Source of the DNA: Desmodus rotundus
Lineage: Eukaryota; Chordata; Mammalia; Chiroptera; Phyllostomidae
Length of the DNA: 64,000 nucleotides
Direction of reading: 5' to 3'
NCBI RefSeq assembly: GCF_022682495.2
Contig: NC_071390.1
Coordinates: 174,121,220 to 174,185,219 of the forward strand
In this document: positions 32,986-44,815 of the stretch, piece by piece
Layout: every line of letters starts with the position of its first letter
Position numbering within the stretch: the first letter of the stretch is position 1
Translations under genes and position numbers: made by a program
Notes under the pieces: generated by a model
What the model saw: the letters and a program-made list of their open reading frames with translations, nothing else
Database searches by the model: none
Told to the model about the DNA's origin: nothing

Positions 32986-33599
32986 TCTATGGATAGAGTG
33001 CAGGAAGTCTGTAAGTTTAATGGAAGAAATAAAAACAAATCTTTATATTCACCAGCCCCTGACCAAAATCTATCATCATCTTTAATTACCCAGTGAGGCA
33101 ACACATCGTCGTGGCATTAGAAATGCCCATGGCTGCTTGCATGGGTGTCTTCCCGTGACATGTCCAAGTAGCTTTACACTCACCACTACCTTGAAATTGT
33201 CGTCTTTACTAGACTCAGCAACAGAATTTCTTAGGTAAAGCATTTGTATTCATGCATTGCAAACTTACTTTATGCACTACTTTAGTCACAGTATTTTAAT
33301 AGAATTAGCTGTTTTAATAATTTGAAGTATTTTATCAAATTCATTAAAAAACATTATCTTGAGATGGGGTCTTCAGGCTCCAGGCTGACAAAAGTTTAAG
33401 AAGCCATTCAGCAACCACTTTCTCCCCTTGTCCGTCCAGCCTGGTTGCTGGGTAACTGCTCCTCTCTCACTAGCCTGGGGATCCTGCCCTTGTCGTTCCT
33501 CTACACCCTGCCACACCTTCATAAGTAGTCCCTTTATCGAACCCCCTTAACTTATCCTAAGTTCCGCATGCCTCCTTTGTCCTGCTGGAATGTAGACTG
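32986..33599. other. unique non-coding stretch
   Basis: No gene or repeat recognised. Confidence 0.45.
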
Positions 33600-33790
33600 A
33601 TACACCTTATGAAGGACTTTGGCTTCAAAGTCAGAGAGTAGCCATGAGAACTTGGGCAGGCGACTTCTTTCTCTGAGGCTGTTTATCCTATTTGTAAAAT
33701 GGGGATAATACCCAACCCACTAACATCAAAACATCCAGGTGATTGTCAGGACAAGTCAAGGTAATGCATTTGAATGCTAATTGACGTGCT
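33600..33790 (+). repeat. MIR SINE relic
   Basis: GACTTTGGCTTCAAAGTCAGAGAG, TGAGAACTTGGGCAGGCGACTTCTTTCTCTGAGGCTGTTTATCC, TTTGTAAAATGGGGATAATACCCA and a GTGATTGTCAGGACAAG-like 3' part follow MIR end to end. Confidence 0.8.
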
Positions 33791-34799
33791 AAAAACATTG
33801 CATAAGCCCTGCTCTTCATGTACCAGCTATTTTCCCCCTTTTCCACCTGTTCTGTTTGACCAGCAGGTCAGCAAAGACCAAAATATGAAGCTACAGGCTG
33901 AGGTAGGAGTCGTTCTAGAGCATAACGGCCCTTGCGTGGCTTCTGCTGTTAAAGTTTCACAGCTGAGGCAAGAGGCAAATAACATTTTTAATGTCTCCAT
34001 CTGTAGTATTTGAATCAAGTCTAGAGGAGAACAATATCTCTTAAATAGGGATAATATATAGATATTATTTCTAAAAATATTTAAAAAACTGGTGATTTCT
34101 CTGTGTTGTTTATTTCAATTGTAATATTACTTAAATGTGTATAATAAATTGGATACATATCCTTATGTTTATAGTTTTTGTACAGCTATGAATCAAAAAC
34201 AAATTTGCAAATTAAATAGAAGAGATGCTATTAAGGTGACAAACTGAGCATAAGCTACGAGGTCTTTTTCCTACCCCAAATCTACAGAATAAAATGAACC
34301 ATAACAGTGCCGTAAAGCAGGAAGGGTGACTTTCCATAGACCAGAAATGACAAAGAATTCCTGAAAGGCTTGAGGCAGATGGGATATAAATAATTGATGA
34401 GGCTGTAGCCTTAAACACACCCAGGAGGGGTCTGCTCTGAGTTGGAAGTGGCTTCAGATACTCTGTGTAAATGCTGAGGATTGGACACTGGAGCAGGAAG
34501 GACTGCTGAGGAGGTCTTCACGGTCAAGGTGACTTCTACCAGATGGCTTATCCCCTCTTCCCACCACCACCATACATGGCACACTTGCGAGGATGGCAGC
34601 AGGAGGGTCTATCCTGAGGCAGAAGCAGTAAGCAGCAGCACTGGACCTGAGGGGCAGAACAGCCCCTGGGGTCTCCATGGCCAGAAGACTAAGTACTTCC
34701 CATCCCAGCTAGCAGTACCTCTGCCTTTGGTTTATCATCAGGCAGATGTATAGAACTGAGTAGAGAACACACAGCTGGGAGATCTCGTTTAGAAATTTT
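33791..34799. other. unique non-coding stretch
   Basis: No gene or clear repeat. AT-rich at 34040-34210. Confidence 0.45.
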
Positions 34800-35275
34800 C
34801 TCAGAACACCAAGTAAAATGGCAAAGATGAAAGAAAAATTAAGAAACTAGAAAGAGAAATTAGAAGTTCTAAAAGAGGTCTAGAAGAAAAGAACAAAGAG
34901 AATAGGTTGAAATAAATAATAGAAGAAACATATCCAATTTGAAGAAGACATGCATTTTCAGACTAAAAGGGATTACTAGGTACGGGGCAGGAAGCATAGA
35001 AAGTATTCACATCCACCGATTGTGTAGGAAAGTTTCAGAACACCCAAATCTTCTCGTTAGCCACACTGGCTGCACGAAGGAAACAGACCTGTCCTGAGCG
35101 TTCCAAACCCAGCCAAACCACTGTTCAGTTCAAACAGGAGGATGGTTTTTTTAACTGTTCTTAAACTCTAACTGAAACAATTACTGGAAATTATACTTGG
35201 CTAAACAGAACAATATAAATCCAAGAAGAAGATGTGAAGTAAAAGAAGAAAAGAAAAAAAAATCAATAAAATGTG
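34800..35275 (+). mobile_element. old LINE-1 fragment (L1M/HAL1-like), sense
   Basis: A-rich plus-strand sequence with AAACATATCCAATTTGAAGAAGACATGCATTTTCAGACTAAAAGGG, GGAAAGTTTCAGAACACC and CCAAACCCAGCCAAACCACTGTTCAGTTC. These resemble blocks near the ORF1/5' side of old L1M elements. Strongly decayed, no open frame. Confidence 0.5.
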
Positions 35276-35774
35276 TTATAAAGAACAAATGTTTTAATTA
35301 TTTAAATATTTGATAAATAAATCTCAAATGATATCGACATGGTATCTGAAAACAGACCAAGGGAATGTAAGAATTTAAAATTTGGGTAAATTTTGTCCTA
35401 TTTGTGAAGAAGCTAGAGATACCAACCTACTCTAAAACAACTTTAAAAAAAAGCAACTAAGCAAAATGTGTGTTTGGAAATGTGAACGCCCCCACGGCGC
35501 AAAGGATTTGTCTGAACACTGTGCTAAGAGGTCTGACCAAATTTTAGCTTGGTTTCTACTTGCACTAGGTGTGTCCCCAAAGGTAACCCAGCTCTTTGGC
35601 TGAGTCTTCGCTTAAAAAAATGTAGCCAAACCACAAATCCACGGTCCCAACCTACACTGTCAAAGCATTTTCAGTAATTTTTTAAATGACTCCCCACTGT
35701 AATATTGTTTCTCTATAGCCTCCTAGTCCTGTTTTGTTCCCTCCCTGTTCTCCCTTAAATCTCCGTCACTTTTT
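35276..35774. other. non-coding stretch
   Basis: No gene or repeat recognised. AT-rich at 35270-35410. Confidence 0.45.
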
Positions 35775-35985
35775 TTTTCAATTAATTATCATTTCAGTTT
35801 GTTTTTTGGTTGACATACAATATTACGTTAGTTTTGGGTATACAACACAGTGACTAGACGTTTACATACCTTATGAAAAGGTCACCCTGGTAAGTCTAGT
35901 GCCCGCCTGGCACCACGCACAGTGATTGTACTGGTTACGGACTATGTTCCCTGTGCTGCACTTCACACTCTCCTCAATGTCCAGG
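35775..35985 (-). mobile_element. LINE-1 3'UTR end fragment, antisense
   Basis: TTGGTTGACATACAATATTACGTTAGTTTTGGGTATACAACACAGTGACTAGACG, ATGAAAAGGTCACCCTGGTAAGTCTAGTGCCCG and ACTATGTTCCCTGTGCTGCACTTCACA are the reversed extreme 3' end of L1MA-type elements. Confidence 0.8.
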
Positions 35986-36100
35986 CTGGGGTTGAGCTCA
36001 GTCTGTTATACTGAGGTCTCTCTCCCTTACTGCGGTAGTCTGAATAAAATCTGTCCCGTTGCCTTTAACACGAGTCCAGCCCTGTGTTTCTCTGACAGTG
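35986..36100 (+). mobile_element. possible ERV LTR tail (R/U5-like)
   Basis: CTCTCTCCCTTACTGCGGTAGTCTG, then AATAAA as a poly(A)-signal-like word, TCTGTCCCGTTGCC, TTTAACACGAGTCC and a terminal TTTCTCTGACAG have the order of the R/U5 end of some retroviral LTRs. No U3, primer-binding site or internal region is visible. It abuts the L1 3' end fragment. Identity is uncertain. Confidence 0.35.
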
Positions 36101-36154
36101 TTAGAAGTTTTTAGATAAGAATTAGACTAGTAAAAGTAAAATGTATAATTTCTG

Positions 36155-36470
36155 AGTTGAAGGAGACCTCAGAAAAGGTCTCACTCCTCTGAGTGAGGAG
36201 AAGACGTTTAAGCTGAGAGTTGAGGGGTGAAGGTGAGGTCACGTGACCGAAGCTGGGGAAAGAACGTATCAGGCAGAGATCGCAGCTGGGGCAAAGGCCC
36301 TGAGTTGGGGAAGTGCTTGGCAAATAGGAGCAACAAATAAATAAATGTGAAAAAAGTGGAAAGTGAGCAGGAGGAAGAGTGGTTTGAGGTGAGGTTGGGG
36401 AGGGAGGGAGAGTGACTTGCAGTCACTGGGCTACTGGATTTGGGGGGCACCCATATGTCTGCCTAGAGCT
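36155..36470 (-). repeat. L2 LINE part, antisense, relic
   Basis: AGGAGAAGACGTTTAAGCTGAGAGTTG, AAAGAACGTATCAGGCAGAGATCGCAGCTGGGGCAAAGGCCCTGAG and GGAGCAACAAATAAATAAATGTG match the reversed L2 sequence that reads GGGCCTTTGCACTTGCTGTT on its sense strand. Confidence 0.65.
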
Positions 36471-36519
36471 CTGCAGTGACTGAATGATTTACATTTCAGC
36501 TGTGTCCTTGCCTCTCTGT

Positions 36520-36620
36520 CCCAGCAGGCAGCTTGAAAAAGGTGGGGACTGTGTCTCATCATTGATATTTTCCCAGCATTTCACATAGTGGCTAGTCCAT
36601 GGCAATTGCATAATAAATGG
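36520..36620 (+). repeat. L2 LINE 3' terminus, relic
   Basis: GCAGCTTGAAAAAGGTGGGGACTGTGTCTCATCATTGATATTTTCCCAGCATTTCACATAGTGGC is the sense L2 terminal block. It is independent of the antisense L2 just to its left. Confidence 0.65.
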
Positions 36621-37834
36621 ATCGTTGTCAATTCCTGGTTTTTTGGTTTTTTTTGTCTTTGTCCCACAAAGTCTATAATTCTGCCAAACTGAAGCGTCAG
36701 AAGGGGAGACACAGCAGATGTTTTCTTATGCTTCTCCAAAGAATCCTAAGGCAGTTTAGAAAGGAAATCTCTAGCTACAAGCAAGTCCCTGACAAAAGGG
36801 CTAGCTTAGAGGGTGAGGCGCTCCCCAGCACTTAGCTCATCTGAGACCCCTCTGACTCCCCCTGCTCCCCTGTTCACCGTAACATACAGGGAGTTCAGAC
36901 CTGAGAAGCTGAAAACAGGCTCTTGAGTTGAAAATACTAAGTGTCTGCCCAGGATGTGTGCTTACACACTGCTCCTCACTGCAGTGGGGCCTCCTGCCAA
37001 ACTGGAAGATTGACTCAGGAAGACCTATGGCTTTTAGCCAGGAAGCAGTGAGGTGCCGCTGAGCAGGGGGTGATGATGGGCAGCAGTGAGCTGGCCCTCC
37101 CCACCTGAGAGAGGTTTCACAGAAGACTCCCTGTCCCATTTGATCAAACAAAATAGAACCCAGTAGCAGCCAATCCAATGGGTTTATATTTTCTTGGAAT
37201 AAAGAAGCACTAGGAGAAGTGACTTTTTTTTTTTTAAGTCAGATGGTATTATTATTGACTCGAATCCTTGACAAGAGGCTGGCGGAAGCGCTCTGCCCCC
37301 CCACTAGGAAGGACACGAACTTATTCTTTGAAAACCAAAGAATAAGTGATTTCTCGCATCTTTCCCCAGAGCATCTTTTCTCATCGGTGCTGTAACTGAC
37401 GTGACTTTCTGTAGGAGAGTCTCCTAATCCTGTGGAGAGAAGTCTTTTGATCCTTGAGGAAATCTAGAGTGGTGGACAAGGAGCCCTTTAGTCTAAGTCT
37501 CTCCACATTACGTACCAACATTGTCTAAACCTCAAAGCCAGTGGATACTCCAATCCCAATCACACTGAAGCTGATGCAAGATTGTGAGTGAGAGGCCTCT
37601 TGCTTGGGCGTTTTGCAAACCAAAAAGTTTCCCAGTGATTTTATCACTCCCATAGTTAAAACCATCACTTTTTAAAAAGACTAGCATGTATCTAGGCCTT
37701 CTTGAACTTGGTGTGTATGTGTGTTTGAGGAGCGAAGGAGGGGAGGCGGGTTCTAACTTGTGCTCCTCACTGTGTCGGGAGGCAGTTTTGAGGTGCTCTG
37801 TTTCCTGCAACAATTTGCTCGTACTAATTTCCTT
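36621..37834. other. unique non-coding stretch
   Basis: No gene recognised. A 113-codon minus-strand frame at 36837-37178 has no domain. A weak CTCF-like string lies near 37290. Confidence 0.5.
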
Positions 37835-38080
37835 ACTCACCCTTTTAAGACCTACCTGGCTTAGACGTATCCTTCATGAAGCCTTTTCTGATTTGCTCAA
37901 GTCAGCTTGATCTTTTTTCTGTTTTGATCTGTTCTATCATGAAAAAACATTCATTAAGGTGCCTAGTATTTATGCTTATCAGTCTCCCCCTGCCCATAAA
38001 GACCTTCTGCACAGGAAGGAGCAGGGTGTTTTCTCTTTACAACCCTTGTCATCTGTGTTTGCTGATTAAATGAGACTGAA
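37835..38080 (+). repeat. L2 LINE 3' part, relic
   Basis: CTTCATGAAGCCTTTTCTGATTTGCTCAAGTCAG, then a T-rich middle, AAGACCTTCTGCACAGGAAGGAGCAGGGTG and TTTGCTGATTAAATGAG are in L2 3'UTR order. Confidence 0.55.
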
Positions 38081-39765
38081 TGGGTGGGGCAATAATTCCC
38101 AATCTAGACACTATTGATCCTGCAGACATTTACAAAGGTAATACCTAGCATTCATAAGCTATTTAGAATGTTAAATTATTTAAATATATTCCGTACATTT
38201 ACTGTTAAGAGTTTAGCTCTGGCTACATTGAAATGCCTCTTTGCTTGGTGAGTTTATCAGCTCTGCTAATACTGCTGTCATTTGGGATATCATTGGCTGT
38301 ATATGAATCAATAAAGAAATTATTACTTAGTCAACAGGATTTTTATTTTGGTAGAAAAAAATCATTGAAAACATTAGGTTTTGTGGGGAAAATGAAAACA
38401 ATAAGAAGACATGGACAACTGAAGCTTTGGCACCAAATCTGCCAATGAGTGGGGGCTAGAGCAAAGTAGGAATCATCGTCTTGCCGATTATCTCAAATAA
38501 AGCCAGGCAGAGGAGACTTCTGGGCTTGGAGAACAATGGAGAATCTTGATTTCAAAACTTTCCCACACCCTCCCCAAAGGGAAATGCAGAGAAACGAGGG
38601 GGACAAATAAACCCACACAGGATTGTGCCTTTGGCATTACCAGGAGACAGAGACACCAGGGCCCTCAGTTTATCTGCAAGTAGGGGAAAGGATGAATTTC
38701 AACAGAGCCCCTGCCTGTGGGTGAGAGAGTAGAGACAGGATGCTTAAGAGAGTGTAGAGGGTATCAGAAAACCTAGACAAAGCACAAACAGGTTAACCCC
38801 AGAAATAGAAAGACTGGCTTCCGCCTGCAGCTCAGAAGTTCACAGGAGTGGGAAGAGAAAGAGTTTGGAATGTGTATGAGATGGACCGGCAGAATTTGAG
38901 AAGCATGACTTCTGGGGAGACCCAGGTGTATAGAGAAGGGTGGTACCCCTTGGAGACAAATCAGTGATGGAAATAAGTAGGAAGGATCAAAACCTTGTCA
39001 AGAGAAATAACCCCTTTGTTCTCTACCCTGCCATAACCAAAAATCATTTGTAAAAATACTTCACAGCAGAGGGGAAAACTGACATGAAAGAGCTCTTCAA
39101 TCCTGTTTGTGAAAGAAATGAGAATCCAGGAGAGCAGATGATACCCATACAACACTACTGTAAAAGTGAGACAATGAGAATAAATGCGCCTCTGCTTGTG
39201 AGTGGTGTGCTTGTGCACGCAGCCCACCGTTCTCGGAGAACCCAGAAGCTGGAGCTGCTGGGTGTAGGCGGTCACCAGCAGCAGTTGACAAAGGACCTTT
39301 CTAGAACATTCAGGTCCATGAGGCGTCCCTATTTCAATCAGCTGGTGTAAAGGCCGTTGTCTCCTCCACGATGTGGAAGGTGACTCTGGAGGCACAGCCT
39401 CCTGGACGCATCGATGACGGGCCTGGCAGCGCAGACTGACGTGTCATGGGCTCGGGTGTGGATCCCAAAGCTTCCTTGACAGCCGCTCGACTGTCCCCTA
39501 CTTCGATTTGGGGAGTAGAAATGTTGAGGAGGTAAAAGTTACACTCTGATGACAGTTGCCTTGAGAAGAGACAAACCTTGAAGCATTTCTTATAATACAA
39601 CCAAGACGCATCTGAAAAATCCACCTGATTGCTTTGCTATTACTTCTCATTGCCAGAAGAGGGGGCTGCATCAATTTGTCTGTTTTTTTGCTAACCGCAG
39701 ACACTGTGGGGAAAATCTGCCTGGTGGGTTTACTCCACAGGGAATGGTTTTAGTCTTGGCTTTAT
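38081..39765. other. unique non-coding stretch with small CpG cluster
   Basis: No gene recognised. A dense CpG cluster lies at 39369-39505. 38480-39150 is A/G-rich and could be a decayed retroelement 5' region that I cannot name. Confidence 0.45.
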
Positions 39766-39841
39766 TTTTTGCTCTCTTCTCTTTTTCTTTTCTTCTCTTT
39801 TTTCTTTTCCTTTCTTTTCTTCTCTTTTCTTTCCTTTCTTT

Positions 39842-39909
<68 letters not shown>

Positions 39910-39940
39910 TCCTTTTCTTTTCTTTCTTTCTCCCACTGCT
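39766..39940 (+). repeat. TTTC/CTTT microsatellite and polypyrimidine tract
   Basis: About 175 bases nearly pure C/T. The perfect (CTTT)17 core is at 39843-39910, flanked by degenerate CTTTT and CTTC units. Likely polymorphic. The Lys/Glu/Arg-rich minus-strand frame through it is an artefact. Confidence 0.95.
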
Positions 39941-41484
39941 TTCTTTCTTGTCACTAGTTTATTTTTAGGAAAACTAATAGTGACCCTGTCCCCCTTTTTA
40001 AAAATATACAGAATGACCACTCCTTAAGTTTGGCTTTGAAAATGAATAAGATAGAAGGCCTGGCCCTTCCACTAGGGTGTCACTTCCTTCAGGGTTCTAC
40101 TCAGAAAAATAAAAGCTTAATACCACTCGCTTTACTTGTTCAGTGGAGCCTTACTCAGGCCACTGATCACTTCAGAAGAAAGGTGGAACACCAGCCAACA
40201 GGGAGTTATTACCTGTTCTCAAGGACCAGCTTGGGGACCTTATTATCAGGCCACCCCCACCACAGGAGGTGTTATAACAAAAGGAATGGGGTGTTTGAAG
40301 GGGAGAAGCAGAGCTTTCTTGAAGGATGAGCAGGGGGAGGTAGGACACTAGCAAGAACTGGAGAGAAATGCCATTTTTAAAGCTCTATCATTTACTGTAT
40401 TCATCTTCTGAAATGCTGTCTTATGTTTTTTTCTCTGTTAAAGGCCTAATTTTCCCCTTCATTCAATTCCCCTGCCCTACTTTTAAAAAGAAAAAGAAAA
40501 CAACTATTGATTGGAATCTAGCTCCACGATAATTTCCATGACAATAGCAAGAGTTTCAAAACCAGGCTGACAACCTGAGCAGAATTGCATGGTGGCTCCT
40601 GTAAAATCGGCTTCCCGGAGAGGCTTCTGCTAAAGTCTAATCTGGTTTCCAATCGGCACAGCACACAGAGTGCCCTTGTCAGCACAGGGAAAATCGTTTG
40701 ACAGGTCTGATGGGGCGGCCAGGCCAGCCCCAGCCCTCTCAGACATCTTGGCAGCACAAGGAACTTATAGATTTTATTGTGCAATTTAGTTCCTGATGGA
40801 GGTTCCCGGGCAAATGGTCTGGCTGTGGTTAAATCCTGCTTGTCTTGGAACCACGCTCAGGCGATAACCGGTTTTCTCTGAATGGAAATTGCCAGTTTCC
40901 TTTTTTTCATATTTTCTATTTAAGACACTCTGGAGTCTCTTAGAGTCAGGAATGTCTTGGATTCACATGGTTATGTGTAAGATATTCACTGGCTAGCGAC
41001 ACCTGCCTGGTGTATCTTCGTTTGTGGACTAGCTCAGGGAAGGTTCTTTGGGCTCAATTCAACACCCTGAATTCTGAGCTGTTCTGTGGTTTTCTGGAGA
41101 AGTCAGTGGTGTTGCCTGAAATGCTAAACCCTTGGGAGGTTGGGTACAAGTGAAGTCCTTGCAAGCCTAGTTTTCTGCCAGACTCCAAACAATCCTGTTG
41201 GAGAGATAAGAGAAATCTCCAACCATGAGGACAGCAGACATCCCTCTCCCAGCTCTTTGCTCCTACAGATGAGGCTAAGGTTGACCAGCTGGCTGATTCA
41301 CCTTCATCAAACAGTTCTGGGAACAAGCCATATGCCCTGCTGTCATTTTTGCTACTTTCTTCTCACAAAGCAGGCAAAGTGTGGGTATGTTGCAGCTCCT
41401 AACCTATCACGCTAGACAACTTAAAAAGGCTATGCAATAGGCAAGTCACACTGATGGCATCTCACATCCCAACTTTATTCACTC
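39941..41484. other. unique non-coding stretch
   Basis: No gene, RNA gene or clear repeat recognised over about 1.5 kb. Confidence 0.5.
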
Positions 41485-41610
41485 CCATGTGGCCTTCATG
41501 CAAGCCCTTATCCTTGCCTGTGAAATGGGAGTAATCGGAGTATCTGCAGGTACCACAGTGCTCGGCACGTAATAAGAACTCAGCACATGTTAGATGTTAT
41601 TCTCCTTCAT
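41485..41610 (+). repeat. MIR 3' half, relic
   Basis: CTTGCCTGTGAAATGGGAGTAATCGGAGTATCTGCAGG, ACCACAGTGCTCGGCACGTAATAAGAACTCAGCAC is the MIR 3' half. Confidence 0.65.
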
Positions 41611-41879
41611 GCTCCTCAACAGATAAAAAGTGGAAAAGCTGGGACTTTAGAAAGAACCTATTTTAGTAATTTTCAAATATTTTAAAATGATAGAGAATGT
41701 GTTACAGAATGGAGTTGTGGGTAGAAAGATAAACCTCTGAAATAGATCCAAGAGGAATATTTCTGAAGACAGAATGAAGACCTGGAAGATGGGGGATCCA
41801 ACCTCCTTGGCCCTCCTTCTTTTTCCTGTCTCCCTGAACACTCTTGAAAAGGTCTCTAGCACCCTAAGAATTCAAAGGT

Positions 41880-42010
41880 TTATCTTCTGACAACCGCTCA
41901 TCTAACTCAATTTCACCATTTTAAAATAACAAGCCCAGAGAAGGAAGGAGACTTGAGTATGGTCACACAGCTAAAGAAAGACCTAGTCAGACTCTAACAG
42001 TCTTCATTAC
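41880..42010 (-). repeat. MIR SINE relic, antisense
   Basis: AATTTCACCATTTTAAAATAACAAGCCCAGAGAAGG and AGTATGGTCACACAGCTAAAGAAAG give the reversed MIR centre. Confidence 0.6.
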
Positions 42011-42299
42011 ATACCCTTGAGCTAGGCACTGGCTCAATGAAATATTCAGGTTGTCACCCACTCTATCTTCTGAAGCTAAAATCAGGGTTTTTGATCTTAC
42101 AACAAGCAAAATATTTTGATTCAAAATTGTCCAGGGAAGTTAGAGATGTTTGTCATAGTAAAGCTACAGTTGACTCAGAGTGCCTTATATGTGCCAGAAG
42201 CTGAGCCCAGATATCCTCATAAAAGATGACTAAGGCATCTTTGGCTTAGAACCAAACATGTGGTCCAGACAGTATTATAAGATTCAGAAAGACGCAAGA

Positions 42300-42900
42300 A
42301 TCTGGGGCACAAGGTGCATGCTCCTTGAAAGGTATAGTACCTAAGGCAGCCCTTGAAGGAAGGCTAGATCATTGGCAAATAGAGACAGAGATTGTTAATT
42401 CACTGTAGAAGGAACTCTATGGGAAAAGTATGGAAAACACAACATATGTGGAAAGTTGAAGTAAGCGGAGGAAACAACCAGCTTGGTAGGAGGTGAGGAT
42501 TCCACTAGAGAAGCTGAGGTGCTGGGGAAAGGGGATGGACTTCACTAAAGGGACACTCCTGGAGATTTGAGGCATGGAGAAGCGAATGTGTGCAGAGTAA
42601 CGTCCTGGGAAGATTAGTCAATTCATAAGTATATGATGAAGGGAAGAATCAGGGAAACAAACTGGGGACCAATTACAGTAGTTCAGACATGACATCATGA
42701 AGGACTGGACTTGCGGTGGCAGTGAGACCACAAAGAAGGGAGGGTGTGAAGAACTACACGAAGGCAGAAACAACAAACTTCGGTGACACAGCAGATATCG
42801 TGGGTGAGGAGAGAAAGGAGCGAAGAATGAGGGCAAGATGTGAAGCTTGGTTGGCAGCTGTGTGGTGAAAACAGAAGTTTATAAAGAGGAGACTTTGGGA
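42300..42900 (-). repeat. L2 LINE part, antisense, relic
   Basis: ACAACCAGCTTGGTAGGAGG, CCAATTACAGTAGTTCAGACATGACATCATGAAGGACTGGACTTGCGGTGGCAGTGAG and GTGAGGAGAGAAAGGAGCGAAGAATGAGGGC are the reverse of the L2 ORF2 end that reads TAATTGCAATAG... in sense. Long but decayed. Confidence 0.65.
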
Positions 42901-42969
42901 TGGCCCGGTTGGATTTTTGGCTGGTGGAGTGTGTAAGGGTGGTGGGACATCAGCTAGACCTAAAGGATG

Positions 42970-43175
42970 TAACAGAGTGGTGGTTAAGACCATGGGGGTC
43001 TGGAGGCTGATGGCAGGGTTCTCTCAGTTCACCACTTCCATCAGTGTGACTCTGGGCAAGTTATTGAAACTCTCTTAAGGGTCAGTTACTTCATGTGACG
43101 GTCATGAGGATGGATTAAGAGAAATATGCATAGCACAATGATTGGCACTTAGTAAGGACACGCTTTCTATCTCTG
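42970..43175 (+). repeat. MIR SINE relic, near full length
   Basis: CAGAGTGGTGGTTAAGACCATGGGGGTCTGGAGGC start, GTGTGACTCTGGGCAAGTTATTGAAACTCTCTTAAGGG, CATGAGGATGGATTAAGAG and GATTGGCACTTAGTAAGG follow MIR from the tRNA-related head to the 3' end. Confidence 0.85.
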
Positions 43176-44654
43176 TCTCTATTTCTCTATTAATCTTGGA
43201 AGCAAGAAGTGACACATTCAAATTTAGCAAGGAATAGGATAAAGATATTTAAGTCATTTTAGAAGCGATAATTGAAGTTGATAGTTATATCTTGAAAAGA
43301 AGAACGGGGGGTGACTAAGAGGAAAAAATCCATAAACTGCTGTTAACTCTTGCCAAAGGTCACACAGGACACTTGGCAGAGGGGACACTCTGGACCAAGT
43401 CACACAGTTTACTATTAAGGTGCTTGGACTCCAAAGCCCACTGGGGAATCCTAGCACTGAGGGCCAGGACAGGCAACTAGCCTGAGAACTTGGAAGTCTG
43501 GCCCATCCAAGGGCAAGGCAAGGTCCGCCATCTCATCGGCCCTTTTCCCTCCATCCTGTTCTCCAGTCCTGAGCTTCTGCTCGAGTTCTTAGCAGTCAAA
43601 TAGCGATAACAAGCCAGGTAGGAAAAACCCAAGGGCACAGTTTACCCAAACACCCAACCCTACAAAAGAAGTCAATGCTCATGTTACTGTGACTGCCATT
43701 TGAAATGAGATGGGGGAAGGCAGGGGGTGGGAAGGGGATGATGAACAGAGGGAGGGAGGGAGAGAGATAGGGAGATAGGTCGGACAGTGTGATTTTATAA
43801 AGTGAAGACTCTAAAACAGGCCTCTTATTTTCTTACAAAATGTCTCCTGTGCTCAGTGACATTGCCAAACTATGTCCTTGGAGTGAGCCATTCAGAACCC
43901 CCATCCTGGCAGGGTGACATGGTGAAGTTGGAAGAAGTAAGCTTCCCCTAGTGGATCCGGTCACCAGCAGGAGCCATAAGCCACAGAGGAGAGGAAGCCT
44001 GCAGTGTGAAGATATAGAAAATGATGCTATCACGTGATCGATCATGTGGGCAAGAAGAGAAAGTGGAGATGGATGGCAAGCCTGGGGGAAGGTGGACAAG
44101 GGACTCCAGAGCTGCAGGGGAAACAGGATAAAGAAACATTTGCCAGAGAAGGATCACGGATCTGAGTGCCCTCCCATCTCTGACCCTCACTTGAAGGAGG
44201 TCTCATCTGAGCCCAGTGCTGGACACCTTTCCAGAGCCCCTGGGGCCCCAGGGGCAGCTCTCAGGGCCACTGCCTTGAAGCTGGATTTGGGTAGACCCAA
44301 GAAAAAGAGCTGAAGACTTGGGGGTGAGTGGTAGGCACCAGGCTATCAGACCCCAGATTCAAATCCCCAGACATCTTCTCAAGCTACCAGCACCTGTCCT
44401 CTGCTTCAGACCCCACAGGGTGGGCCAGGGCCACCGACCACCCATCACCACAACCAAATGGCAGTTATTAATGCCATGGGATTCTCCATTTTGGTATTTG
44501 CCTGTTATTTTGCTATAAACAAGACAATAGCTATATAATAAAAATAACAAAAAGAACCATGACTGTTTGAGAATGATTTAGCAACCAAAAGCCCTTTACA
44601 AGTGATTTAGCATATGATTTTTATGTCACTCAAATTTTCTTCCTGGGCCTGAAG
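43176..44654. other. unique non-coding stretch
   Basis: No gene recognised. Purine-rich at 43700-43780 (GGGA/GAGA-type). An 89-codon plus-strand frame at 44044-44313 shows no domain. Confidence 0.5.
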
Positions 44655-44815
44655 CATTTGGAGCTTTGGTCTAGAAGGAGGAGCCCCAGGCTGGGAGTCC
44701 AAAAGCCCAGATTCTGGTCTCAGCCACACCTTTCTTGTTCTTGACCTTGGGTGAGTCACCGCACTGATCACCGTATTCTCTGTAACAGGTGGAGTGATGG
44801 TGTATGTTCTGTGTC
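44655..44815 (+). repeat. MIR SINE relic
   Basis: GGAGTCCAAAAGCCCAGATTCTGGTCTCAGCCACACC, TTGACCTTGGGTGAGTCACCGCACTGATCACC match the MIR head and core. Confidence 0.65.

Noticed and set aside
37285..37302. CTCF-like string on minus strand
   Set aside because: Two or more core mismatches. Similar strings at 3181-3196 and 39652-39668 were dropped for the same reason.
39730..40020. 96-codon Lys/Glu/Arg-rich minus-strand frame
   Set aside because: Translation of the CTTT microsatellite.
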